Source: Bacteroidota bacterium | GTDB taxonomy: Bacteria > Bacteroidota > Bacteroidia > Chitinophagales > Saprospiraceae | NCBI GenBank assembly: GCA_024642705.1 | Contig: JAHEAQ010000006.1 | Span: forward strand, 51,168 to 115,167 | Direction of reading: 5' to 3' | Length of the DNA stretch: 64,000 bases | Shown: in pieces, positions 46,402 through 56,162 of the stretch | Layout: each line of letters begins with the position of its first letter | How positions within the stretch are numbered: the stretch's first letter is position 1 | The notes under the pieces: generated by a model | Seen by the model: the letters and a program-made list of their open reading frames with translations, nothing else | Database searches by the model: none | Told to the model about the DNA's origin: nothing | Translations under genes and position numbers: made by a program

Positions 46402-47698
46402 TTGTTTGCTTTCTTTTTAATAAAATATAGAATGGTACTCCTAATAACAAGAACACCAATCCCCAAATAACTGATTTGTATCCTGAGCCGATTAATGCAT
46501 AAATGGAAAAAATTAAGGTTAACACTGTTAATATTATAAAATAATTATTGCGCTCATTAGTGGTTTTGCCAAGTTTTACTAAAATAAAATACGAAATAGA
46601 ACAGAAGATATAAGGAATTAAAACAGAAACGGTGGAAACCAATACCATGAATTCAAAAACTTCTAATAAACTGCCAGAATAATTCATTAAGATTAGGATA
46701 CTTGCCAAAAAACTGGATATTATTATACCCAAAGCTGGAGCTCCATTTTTATTTAATTTAGCAAAAATACCTGGAAATAATTTGTCTCTTGAAATCGCTT
46801 CTGGCATCTGACCTTGAATCAATATCCATCCATTTAAAGCCCCGAAAATAGAAATTGAGGCGGCTATAGCCACAAAATACTGTGCATTACTTCCCCACAG
46901 TATCTCTGCAGCATCTGCAAACGGAGCTGATGAATCAGCTAATTCTATAGGAGGTATAATTCCCATTATGGAAACTGAACTCAATATATAAACTCCAGCA
47001 GCAATTAGGGTCCCATACTTTGTTGCGAAAGAGACTGTTTTTTCAGGATTTTCAACTTTTTCTGCAGGAATAGTAGCACTTTCTATTCCCAAAAATGAAA
47101 AAAATGTCAGTGTAGTAACAGCCCCGATAGCCATCCAATTTGATTCTCCACTTATATTAAAAGGTACAAAGTAGCTGAAATCAATAAAGAATAATCCCCA
47201 TATACAAATGATTAAGATGGGTGCTAATTTTAAAACCGTAGTAATCAAGGACATCTTTCCAACTTTTTCCACTTTCAAGGTATTGAACCAAGTTAATCCC
47301 CATATAATCAATAATGCTGTACCTGATGAATATATAAAATGGGTACCAATGACCGGAAACAAAATATTAAGATAGCTAACTATTGCAACGGCTAATGCGG
47401 CATTGGTGGTCCATACGGACACCCAATATCCCCATGCAACAAGAAAAGCTGGAAATTCTCCCATTCCTTTACGCGTAAAAGCATATGGTCCTCCTTGAAT
47501 TCCAGGCAACATTTTACTTAATCTGCTAAATAAAATGGCAATTAATATAGCTCCAGTAGAAGATACCAACCAACCTATTATACTGATGCCTCCAAATGCA
47601 GCTAACAAGGCAGGCATCATAAAAACGCCAGCACCTACCATATTTCCTACAACGAGAGATGTGCTGGTCCATTTTCCTAATAATTTTTGTTCAGTCAT
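46391..47698 (-). CDS. APC family amino-acid permease or antiporter
   Basis: 435 residues, 12 membrane segments. The N-terminus LGKWTSTSLVVGNMVGAGVF has the APC signature G-x-G-[I/V]-F, and TFFSFLGIESATIPAEKVEN is the conserved TM6 region. It resembles arginine/ornithine or putrescine/ornithine exchangers. The overlap with the amidinohydrolase gene suggests transport of a guanidino compound or its product. Confidence 0.88.
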   Translation of the reverse strand: MTEQKLLGKWTSTSLVVGNMVGAGVFMMPALLAAFGGISIIGWLVSSTGAILIAILFSRLSKMLPGIQGGPYAFTRKGMGEFPAFLVAWGYWVSVWTTNAALAVAIVSYLNILFPVIGTHFIYSSGTALLIIWGLTWFNTLKVEKVGKMSLITTVLKLAPILIICIWGLFFIDFSYFVPFNISGESNWMAIGAVTTLTFFSFLGIESATIPAEKVENPEKTVSFATKYGTLIAAGVYILSSVSIMGIIPPIELADSSAPFADAAEILWGSNAQYFVAIAASISIFGALNGWILIQGQMPEAISRDKLFPGIFAKLNKNGAPALGIIISSFLASILILMNYSGSLLEVFEFMVLVSTVSVLIPYIFCSISYFILVKLGKTTNERNNYFIILTVLTLIFSIYALIGSGYKSVIWGLVFLLLGVPFYILLKRKQTNDH

Positions 47699-47744
47699 TG
47701 AAATAAGGGGTTCTCATTTTGATTTTCAATAAAAATATTTTCAA

Positions 47745-50213
47745 CTAAAAGTCATTTATTGATAAAAAATAAATTTCGTTTTCTTTTGTTTCGAATTCAA
47801 TAACCCCATTTTCTGCAATCGTAAACAAAACTGGTTTGTCGTTATTTATTATCTTAAATTTACCCATTGCCTTAATTTTACATAACTCTCCTTTTGTAGA
47901 TTTTAGAATCACTCTTTTTATTAAATTGTCTTTCCATTCCATGTCTAATTCAAATCCTCCTCTGGCTTTTATTCCTTTAAAATGTCCTACACTCCATTCT
48001 TTAGGACACGCTGGAAGAAGATCTATTATTCCTTCGTGGGACTGCATCAACATTTCTGTAATTCCTGCACTTACACCTAATGCTCCGTCAACTTGTAACG
48101 GTTTATAACACATTGCAAAAAGCTGAGGATAAGCTTGTTCTGCAATATATCCTTTAAAAATTTCAAATGCTCGTTCGCCATCATACAACCTTGACCAAAG
48201 TGCCATTTTCCAAGCTCGCGAAAAACCTGTTCCGCCATCCCCTCTTTGTTCTAAAACTGCTTTTGTCGCATCCACTAATTCTGGAGTTCGATATGCTGAA
48301 ATTACATTTCCAGGGTATAAACCATATAAATGTGAAAAGTGGCGGTGTTTCTCTTCCATTTGTTCATAATCTTCTGCCCATTCCTGTAATGTTCCATTTT
48401 TTCCAATTTGTGGTGGTACTAATTTGCTGCGCGCACTCCATACTTCATCAGCATATTCAGAGTTTAAACCAAGAATTTTGCTTGCATCAACGAAATATCC
48501 AAAAAGGTCTGTAAGGATTTGCATGTCCATACTCGAACCATAACAAATTGTGGTGAAATAATACATTCCCGTTACTTCATCATAAAAATATTTGTAACCA
48601 GGTCCTTTGGGTGGGTTTTCTGGTGAATTTGATGGATTGGTTACCAGCCATTTACCATTGGGATGTTCTATCAAAAAATCCATAAAGAAGTCAACAGAGC
48701 CCTTAATAATTGGGTATACTTCCTTTAAGTATTCTTTATCTAAAGAATATAGATAATGTTCCCATAAATGTGTAGTCAACCATGCACCTCCAACTGTAAA
48801 AGTTCCCCATGTAGGACCATCCATAGGTGCAGCAACTCTCCAAATGTCAGTATTTTGATGAAAAACCCAACCTTTTGCACCATAATGTTCTTTTGCCACT
48901 TGGCTACCTTGATCGGTAAGCTCTTTTACCATTTTAATCAAAGGTTCAACCATTTCTGACAAATTTGCACTTTCTGCAGCCCAATAATTCATTTCTGTAT
49001 TAATATTGGTGGTGTACTTTGAATCCCAATTTGGGTTCTGGTCTTGGTTCCAGATTCCTTGTAAATTTGCTGGCTGAGTTCCGGGTCGAGATGAAGAGAT
49101 AAGCAAATAACGGCCAAAATTATAAGCAAGAGCTGCTAGATTAGGGTCTTCACTATCTTTAAAACTTAACATTCTTTCATTTGTGGGAAGAAAAGAATTT
49201 GGCGTGTCTGAAAGAGATAATTTTGCTCTTTGAAAATAAGACTGATAATTTTTAACTGCAGCATTGAAAATTCCATGATAGGATTTTTCTTTTAAATTGT
49301 CTAAATCCTTCTCTACCTTAACAACTTCATTTCCCCCAACATCCTTATAATTTATAAAATTTGTACCTGCACAAAGGTATAATGTGACTGCATCTGCATG
49401 ATCAATAAAAAGTTCCGAGCCTTCCACACTCATTTTACCACCTTCTGGAACTGCTTTTAGTTGAGCCCTATATCTAAGTTTGCTTTCTATCCCCAAGTAA
49501 TCTGCAGATCTTCCATTTAACATTAATCCATCATTTCCAACTCCATCCATTCTGAAATAATCAGTGCCATAATTGGAATGAGACATATTACGAACACCCC
49601 TTAGTTCTGCTCTAAATGAAATTTTTCCAGGCTTATTAGCTGATATTCTTACAATAATAGCCTGATCTACCGCCGATGAAAATACTTCTCTCAAATAAGT
49701 TGTTTCCCCAATTGTATATTCGACTGAGCTGACTGAGGTTTCCAGATCTAACCAACGTTTGTAATTTTCTACTTTTTCTTCACCTTCAAAAAAAAGATGA
49801 AGATTAGCCATTGATTGGTATTTCATTTGTTCGACTGGATAACCCATAAGTTGTCGGCCAAATAATTTGTGCGCTTCGATAGGTTTTCCCTCAAATATTA
49901 ATTTTTGAATTTCTGGTAAATAATCTGAACCTCCTTTAACAACAGTTGAATATGGTCCTCCAGACCAGTATGTCTCTTCATTGATTTGAATTCTTTCTTC
50001 CCCATTCTTTCCAAAAACCATCGCCCCTAAACGACCATTTCCTACAGGTAAGGCTTCTTCCCAAATTTTTGCTGGGCTTGTATACCACATGAAAGTTTCA
50101 GTGTTGATTTTTCTGTCATCTATTCTTTCTGAAAAGGATAAATTTTGACCAAATGTAAAAGAGGAGGAAAATATTAACGGAAGAAGGAAGTAAAGTTTCA
50201 TCTTTTGCATCAT
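47745..50213 (-). CDS. GH95 family glycoside hydrolase, second paralogue
   Basis: 822 residues with a signal peptide ending near F-T-F-G-Q. The GH95 layout is clear: WEEALPVGNGRLGAMVFGKN, PGTQPANLQGIWNQDQNPNW, HRHFSHLYGLYPGNVIS. The conserved FQIDGNFG stretch of the paralogue at 22752 reads LQVDGALG here, with Asn changed to Ala next to the retained Asp, and the G-T-S-P-E-H stretch reads N-S-P-E-N-P. Substrate preference may therefore differ, or activity may be altered. No SusC/SusD genes are nearby. Confidence 0.87.
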   Translation of the reverse strand: MMQKMKLYFLLPLIFSSSFTFGQNLSFSERIDDRKINTETFMWYTSPAKIWEEALPVGNGRLGAMVFGKNGEERIQINEETYWSGGPYSTVVKGGSDYLPEIQKLIFEGKPIEAHKLFGRQLMGYPVEQMKYQSMANLHLFFEGEEKVENYKRWLDLETSVSSVEYTIGETTYLREVFSSAVDQAIIVRISANKPGKISFRAELRGVRNMSHSNYGTDYFRMDGVGNDGLMLNGRSADYLGIESKLRYRAQLKAVPEGGKMSVEGSELFIDHADAVTLYLCAGTNFINYKDVGGNEVVKVEKDLDNLKEKSYHGIFNAAVKNYQSYFQRAKLSLSDTPNSFLPTNERMLSFKDSEDPNLAALAYNFGRYLLISSSRPGTQPANLQGIWNQDQNPNWDSKYTTNINTEMNYWAAESANLSEMVEPLIKMVKELTDQGSQVAKEHYGAKGWVFHQNTDIWRVAAPMDGPTWGTFTVGGAWLTTHLWEHYLYSLDKEYLKEVYPIIKGSVDFFMDFLIEHPNGKWLVTNPSNSPENPPKGPGYKYFYDEVTGMYYFTTICYGSSMDMQILTDLFGYFVDASKILGLNSEYADEVWSARSKLVPPQIGKNGTLQEWAEDYEQMEEKHRHFSHLYGLYPGNVISAYRTPELVDATKAVLEQRGDGGTGFSRAWKMALWSRLYDGERAFEIFKGYIAEQAYPQLFAMCYKPLQVDGALGVSAGITEMLMQSHEGIIDLLPACPKEWSVGHFKGIKARGGFELDMEWKDNLIKRVILKSTKGELCKIKAMGKFKIINNDKPVLFTIAENGVIEFETKENEIYFLSINDF

Positions 50214-50457
50214 AGTTATAAAATCAACAATCGTAATAAAAATAAATGAACAATCTGGCTTTCAAAATCACAATTCGAAAAAAATCAGCTATTAAAACTT
50301 TTAAATGTAGTATATTTCAAGCTATCAATAATAGAAGTGCATTCAGAATTAACTCTTGCAAAATTTAAATATTGATTTATAAAATTAAACTATTTTTGAA
50401 TACTTATAAATTATTCTATCTATTCAAAGGATAACTGAAACATAAAATCACCCATTC

Positions 50458-52689
50458 ATGATAAAGCATTTTTTTTATATATTATATATTTTTTTGAGTA
50501 TATCGCCTCTAATTCATGCTCAAAAAGAAGATTTAACACTTGAAAAATTATACAATAGCAATGAGTTTAGAACTCAAGGTTTTGGCCCTATAAAATGGTT
50601 AGCTGATGGCTCTGGGTACACCACTTTAGAAAATTCTGATGTAGTAAATTCAAAGGACATCATTAAATACATCCCTTCAAGTGGAGAGCGTATTGTGCTT
50701 ATTTCGGCCAGTCAACTCATTCCAACAAATGAAAAGGTTCCACTTACCATTTCTGATTATTCATGGTCAAATGATGGCGAAAACTTACTCATTTTCACAA
50801 ATACTCGTCGAGTTTGGAGGTATCATACTAGAGGTGATTTTTGGGTGCTCAATTTAAAATCTGGAAAATTGAAACAGCTTGGGAAATCGCTAAAACCTAC
50901 TACTTTACAATTTGCAAAATTCTCACCTGATGGAAAAAATGTTGCCTATGTGAGCGAGCAAAATATTTATATGGAACAATTGTCTTCTCAGACTATTACT
51001 CCTCTAACAATGGATGGAAAAGATAATATTATCAATGGTACTTTTGATTGGTCTTATGAAGAAGAGTTAAGTTTAAGAGATGGTTTTAGATGGAGTCCTG
51101 ATGGAAATAAAATTTCCTATTGGCAAATGGACACTGAAGGAATTGGAACATTCTATATGATTAATAATATCGACTCTGTCTATCCGCAATTAATTCCAAT
51201 TCCCTATCCGAAAGTTGGAACGCTTAATTCAGCTTCCAAAATTGGGGTCATCAATTTGGATAACAAAAGAACAACCTGGATGAATATTCCTGGAGACCCT
51301 AGAAATAATTACCTGGCAAGAATGGAGTGGGCCAACAATTCTGATGAATTAATTATTCAACAACTAAATAGACCACAAAACACGAATAAGGTATATTTTG
51401 CTGATCACAAAACTGGCTTATCAAAATTGGTTTTTTCTGAAATATCAGATACATGGTTAGATGTTTATGATGATTTAACTTGGCTAGATGACGGTAATTC
51501 TTTTACTTGGAGAAGCGACAAAACAGGATGGCTTCATTTATATAAAGTATCTCGTGATGGGTCCAAAGTAGAAGCGCTTACAAAAGGTAATTTTGAAATT
51601 ATTCAATTGTTATCCATTGACAAAAATAATGGCTGGTTGTATTATATTGCATCTCCAGACAAACCAACAGAAAGGTATTTATTTCGCAGTAGATTGGATG
51701 GAAAGGGAGTTCCTGAAAAACTTTCTCCTTCTGACAAAATCGGGCATCATTCCTATCAAATTTCAATGGACAATAAGTATGCAATTCACACTTTTTCCAA
51801 TGTTTGGTCGCCACCAGTAATTGAGTTAATTCAATTACCAAGTCATAAATCAATTAAGGTTTTTGAAGATAATAGAGTATTAAATGAAAAACTTAAAAAC
51901 CATAATATTCCAAAGAAAGAGTTTTTCCAATTGGAGATGTCAGAAAACTTGAGTTTTGATTGTTGGATGATAAAGCCATTGGACTTCGACCCAAAAAAGA
52001 AATATCCGGTTTTCTTTCATGTTTATGGTGAACCTGCAGGAAGTACAGTTCAAAATAGATACAATGGTGATTTGTTTCATGAATATATAGCCCAACAACA
52101 ATATATTGTAATCAGCATTGACAATAGAGGTACAAATGTTCCAAAAGGGAGAGAATGGAGGAAAAGTATCTACAAAAAAATAGGCATTATTGCCACAGTG
52201 GATCAAGCTGCTGCGGCAAAAAAAATAATGGAATGGGATTTTGTTGACCCAACAAGAATAGGTATTTGGGGCTGGAGTGGTGGCGGATCAATGACACTTA
52301 ATTGTATGTTTAAATACCCAGAAATATATAAAACAGGTATTGCAGTCGCCTTTATCAGTCACCAAAAACTATATAACACTATTTATCAGGAAAGATATAT
52401 GGAGCATCCAGACAACAATAAGGAAGGCTATGAACAGGGGAGTCCGATAACTTTTGCCAAAAATCTAGAAGGAAATTTGTTATTGTTGCATGGCTCTGGA
52501 GACGACAATTGCCATTTTCAAAGTTGTGAAATGTTGGTCAATGAATTAATCAAAAACAACAAATATTTCTCTATGGTTGAATATCCAATGCGTTCTCACG
52601 GAATTTATGAAAGAGAAAATACGTCTTTGCATTTGAGGATGACAATGGTTCATTATCTGTTAAACAATCTTACTTCTGGTGGAATTTAA
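50458..52689 (+). CDS. S9 family (dipeptidyl peptidase IV-like) serine peptidase
   Basis: 743 residues, exported (signal about 1-21). An N-terminal beta-propeller (about 50-470) carries the double-Glu motif in WSYEEELSLRDGF that anchors the substrate N-terminus in DPP4. The C-terminal alpha/beta hydrolase has nucleophile Ser607 in GIWGWSGGGSM (usually G-W-S-Y-G-G), Asp in GSGDDNCHFQ and His in MRSHGIYER. It cleaves N-terminal dipeptides, probably after Pro. It is transcribed alone. Confidence 0.93.
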   Translation: MIKHFFYILYIFLSISPLIHAQKEDLTLEKLYNSNEFRTQGFGPIKWLADGSGYTTLENSDVVNSKDIIKYIPSSGERIVLISASQLIPTNEKVPLTISDYSWSNDGENLLIFTNTRRVWRYHTRGDFWVLNLKSGKLKQLGKSLKPTTLQFAKFSPDGKNVAYVSEQNIYMEQLSSQTITPLTMDGKDNIINGTFDWSYEEELSLRDGFRWSPDGNKISYWQMDTEGIGTFYMINNIDSVYPQLIPIPYPKVGTLNSASKIGVINLDNKRTTWMNIPGDPRNNYLARMEWANNSDELIIQQLNRPQNTNKVYFADHKTGLSKLVFSEISDTWLDVYDDLTWLDDGNSFTWRSDKTGWLHLYKVSRDGSKVEALTKGNFEIIQLLSIDKNNGWLYYIASPDKPTERYLFRSRLDGKGVPEKLSPSDKIGHHSYQISMDNKYAIHTFSNVWSPPVIELIQLPSHKSIKVFEDNRVLNEKLKNHNIPKKEFFQLEMSENLSFDCWMIKPLDFDPKKKYPVFFHVYGEPAGSTVQNRYNGDLFHEYIAQQQYIVISIDNRGTNVPKGREWRKSIYKKIGIIATVDQAAAAKKIMEWDFVDPTRIGIWGWSGGGSMTLNCMFKYPEIYKTGIAVAFISHQKLYNTIYQERYMEHPDNNKEGYEQGSPITFAKNLEGNLLLLHGSGDDNCHFQSCEMLVNELIKNNKYFSMVEYPMRSHGIYERENTSLHLRMTMVHYLLNNLTSGGI

Positions 52690-52788
52690 TAGATTGATGA
52701 AAATTTACAGACCGTATGAACATCAAATGCATAAACATTTTTTGTATTTTTAACACAGAATTTCTGAAATGATCAAACAACAATTAAG

Positions 52789-54360
52789 ATGAATAATGCA
52801 AGTATTTTCAACGATGTAATTGGGCCAATTATGCGGGGACCGTCGAGTTCTCACACTGCAGCATCGTGGCGCGTTGGTAAAATGGCAGTTCAGATGTTGA
52901 ATGAACCTTTGGCTTCAGCAATTATTGAATTTGACAAAGATGGAGCTTGGACCACAAATTACAGAGAACAAGGAACTGTTCTTGGAATGGATGGAGGTTT
53001 GTTGGAAATTGATATGGCTGATGATGCGATGAAGGAAAGTGAAAGAATTGCAAAAGAAAGAAACATCCATATTTCATATAAGATTGGATCTTTTGAAAAC
53101 AACCATGCAAATTCTATGCAGCTTTACTTAACAGGAATAAGTGGAAAAAAAGTAAAAATTTTGGCTGCTTCATTGGGAGGCGGATCTTTTGAAATTCAAA
53201 AAATTGATGGTTTCAAAGTTAATATGAAAGGTGATTTTTATGATTACCTTATTTGGTCTAAAAGCGACATTATTAAAGATGTACAAGAGTTGCTACCCGC
53301 AAATGCTGAAATTTCAATAAGTGAGAACTCAGGAGCATACTTGTTATCGATAAATAGCAGCACTCCGATTGATAACCGAATTATGTTATCTATAGAAAGA
53401 TTTTCAGAAGTTGAAAAAGTGTCCATCGTAGTTCCGATAATGCCAATTATTTCTGGAAAAGAAACAAAACTACCTTTTACTGATATTTCCTCTTTGATTG
53501 CTTATAGTCAATTACATGAAAAGAGTCTAGGAGAATTAGGATTGCTTTATGAAAAGTGCAGAAGTGGACTGGAAGAACAAGAACTTCTAATTAAGATGGA
53601 GCAAATCATCGAAATTATTGAGGGAAGTTTGGCTATTGGTTTAGCAGGAACTACTCATAAAGATAGAATTTTGCAGCAACAATCGAATCTGGTTAAAAAA
53701 GCTGAAAAAGCAGGTAAAATTTTACAAAACTCGATTATAAATACAATAGTGCAAAATGTGGCAGCAATTATGGAAGCAAAAAGTGCTCTCGAAGTTGTTG
53801 TTGCCAATCCAACAGCAGGTTCATGTGGAACCGTCGGAGCCGCTATTGCTGCAGTAGCAGAAAATGTAGAAGCCAACAGAAAAGATGTAATCATGGCTTA
53901 TTTTGCTGCAGGTATTGTAGGAGCATATTTTGCTATGGGGCCTGGATTTTCAGCAGAGGAACATGGGTGCCAAGTAGAATGTGGTGCTTCGGCAGGAATG
54001 GCAGCAGCGGGAATTGTTGAATTATTTGGAGGAACTGCTGAACAAGGTTTAGGTGCCGCTTCAATGGCTATTCAGAATATGATTGGATTAATTTGTGATC
54101 CAATTGCTGATCGAGTCGAAGCACCATGCCTGGGAAAGAACACAAGTGCTGCAGTAAATGCGCTTTCATCAGCTACAATGGCAGTTTCTGGATTCAATCA
54201 TTTGATTCCTTTGGATCAAGTTCTTGAAACCGTACAACGTGTAAGCTTGCAAATGCCAAGTTGCAACAAATGTACTGGATTAGGTGGCCTTGCAATCACG
54301 CCTGCAGCATTGGCATTAAAGCAAAAGTTAGAAGAACTTCAAAATTCAGAATTGCAATAA
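52789..54360 (+). CDS. L-serine dehydratase, iron-sulfur dependent
   Basis: Converts L-serine to pyruvate and ammonia. 523 residues, longer than the usual 450. The beta domain (IFNDVIGPIMRGPSSSHTAA) is followed by extra sequence at about 170-250 and the alpha domain with cluster cysteines in AGSCGTVGAAIAA, EEHGCQVECGASAGMAAAG and EAPCLGKNTSAAVN. The single-chain layout is beta-ACT-like-alpha. It fits a protein-degrading cell that feeds amino acids into pyruvate. Confidence 0.93.
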   Translation: MNNASIFNDVIGPIMRGPSSSHTAASWRVGKMAVQMLNEPLASAIIEFDKDGAWTTNYREQGTVLGMDGGLLEIDMADDAMKESERIAKERNIHISYKIGSFENNHANSMQLYLTGISGKKVKILAASLGGGSFEIQKIDGFKVNMKGDFYDYLIWSKSDIIKDVQELLPANAEISISENSGAYLLSINSSTPIDNRIMLSIERFSEVEKVSIVVPIMPIISGKETKLPFTDISSLIAYSQLHEKSLGELGLLYEKCRSGLEEQELLIKMEQIIEIIEGSLAIGLAGTTHKDRILQQQSNLVKKAEKAGKILQNSIINTIVQNVAAIMEAKSALEVVVANPTAGSCGTVGAAIAAVAENVEANRKDVIMAYFAAGIVGAYFAMGPGFSAEEHGCQVECGASAGMAAAGIVELFGGTAEQGLGAASMAIQNMIGLICDPIADRVEAPCLGKNTSAAVNALSSATMAVSGFNHLIPLDQVLETVQRVSLQMPSCNKCTGLGGLAITPAALALKQKLEELQNSELQ

Positions 54361-54406
54361 ATAAATTTATTTCTAAAAGAAAACTTTAAACTAAATATTC
54401 GTTTTA

Positions 54407-56137
54407 CTATTTCTCATAAAACCTCCAATTGGTTTTAAAATCTTTTTTCAACGGTTGATCCATTAATATTGCCCTTACCATTTCAACTGGCATGCTGTTT
54501 TCTCTTAACACAGCATCATGAAATTCTTTATAACTCATTTTTCCACTTTCCACCAATTCTTTCTTGAGTGCATAAAATTGAAGTCCTCCAACCATGTAAG
54601 CAATCTGATACAGCGGTCCATAATTTCCTGTAAAAGACCTTCGAACCTCACCTTCTGCATTCGCTCTTTCATGTCCAACTCTATCCACCAAATAATCAAT
54701 ACATTGTTGTGGTGTCCAATTGCCAAGATGATAATTCAATGAAAAAATAATTCGAGCACATCTGTGCATTCTCCAAAACAACATTCCGACTCTATCTTCA
54801 GGAGATCTTGGGAAATCCATATCCCAAAGTATCAGCTCCCAATACAATGCCCATCCTTCAGTCCAAAAAGGTGTCCTAAAATTTCGATATTCATGATTCC
54901 TATTGTTCATGAAACCTTGCAAATGGTGACCAGCTATCAACTCGTGATGAACTGTAGACCTTGAAAAGTGAGGATTATTACCTCTCATACTCATCAATTT
55001 ATCTTCGTGATTCATTTCGTCCGTTGGATAAGAAATCTGTAATACTTCACCCCCAAGAAAAAATGGACTTACCAATTGACGCTCTGGCGAGATCATGCTC
55101 ATTCTCCATGTTTCTTCAGCAATTGGAGGTATAGTTAATAAGTCATGTTTTTTCAAAAAATCAACCGATTGGTCATACAATTCCAACATAGCTTCAGGTT
55201 GATATCCTTCAGGTACAAATGACATTTTAACCTTTTCTTGAGCAGCTTTCCAATCATTCCCAAATCCCATTTCCTGAGAAGCTTTTAGCAATTCTTTATC
55301 ACACCAAGCAAACTCTTTATTTGCAATTTCTACCAATTCTTCAGGGGTATAAGGAATCATTTCTTGTTCTAACTGTCTAATCAATTCAACTCTACCAATT
55401 GGACTTCCTATAATTCCGCTGCCATCATCTTTTGGTAGTTTTGATTCGTCTGCCATACTATACATCAATGAGCCATATTCCTTGAGCTGCTTCATCAATG
55501 ATTCGGCAGGTTTTGTGACCCACCAAGTAAAATCTGGGTCGTAACCTTTGTAAAAAGTATATATACTTTCGACAGCATCTTTTTGCCCTTCCATTATTCC
55601 AGATGCCCGTTCAGCCAAATTTTTTTCAAATGAAGGCTTTTTATCTTTCAATTCTTTTGTAAGAGCTTTAATTTCATTGCTAATTTGATTCATTTGAGTA
55701 GCAACTGCAGGAGCATCCAAATGTTTTCCTCTTCTCCTCAACTTTTCTAATTCATAAATTGGGTCTCCAAATGAAGTCCATTTTTTCAATTGATTTACTT
55801 CTTTTTCCTCAGCAGCCAGTCTATACAATTGATCATCCAAAAATCGCATGGTCATTAAATAATCAACTTTTCCACCTGTAGAAAGTGTTTCAAAAGAATG
55901 TTTATTGAGTTCTGAAATTACCCCTTCAAAGAAAGATTTGAACCTTTCTCTTCTTTCAGGAGAATTTTTGATTTGGTAGAATCTACTCAGACTCCTATAA
56001 TCAGCACTTAAATTAACTACCAAATCATATAGTTCACTTACAGAAGCTGTGGATGAATCTTTGGGTTGAGCATGACCAGAAGTGCCCACGAATAAAAGCA
56101 AAATTGCTATTATTATTGATTGTAATAATGTCTTCAT
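54407..56137 (-). CDS. DUF885 family exported peptidase-like protein
   Basis: 576 residues with a signal peptide ending near G-H-A-Q. DUF885 is marked by SRSTVHHELIAGHHLQGFMN (an H-E-x-x-x-G-H metal site), W-T-E-G-W-A-L-Y-W-E and a late G-G-L-Q-F-Y-A-L. It is a putative metallopeptidase of the periplasm; substrate unknown. It shares strand and export with the M28 gene 25 bp upstream, so they are likely one operon. Confidence 0.88.
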   Translation of the reverse strand: MKTLLQSIIIAILLLFVGTSGHAQPKDSSTASVSELYDLVVNLSADYRSLSRFYQIKNSPERRERFKSFFEGVISELNKHSFETLSTGGKVDYLMTMRFLDDQLYRLAAEEKEVNQLKKWTSFGDPIYELEKLRRRGKHLDAPAVATQMNQISNEIKALTKELKDKKPSFEKNLAERASGIMEGQKDAVESIYTFYKGYDPDFTWWVTKPAESLMKQLKEYGSLMYSMADESKLPKDDGSGIIGSPIGRVELIRQLEQEMIPYTPEELVEIANKEFAWCDKELLKASQEMGFGNDWKAAQEKVKMSFVPEGYQPEAMLELYDQSVDFLKKHDLLTIPPIAEETWRMSMISPERQLVSPFFLGGEVLQISYPTDEMNHEDKLMSMRGNNPHFSRSTVHHELIAGHHLQGFMNNRNHEYRNFRTPFWTEGWALYWELILWDMDFPRSPEDRVGMLFWRMHRCARIIFSLNYHLGNWTPQQCIDYLVDRVGHERANAEGEVRRSFTGNYGPLYQIAYMVGGLQFYALKKELVESGKMSYKEFHDAVLRENSMPVEMVRAILMDQPLKKDFKTNWRFYEK

Positions 56138-56162
56138 AATATAGTTTTTTTTGTCAATTCGT

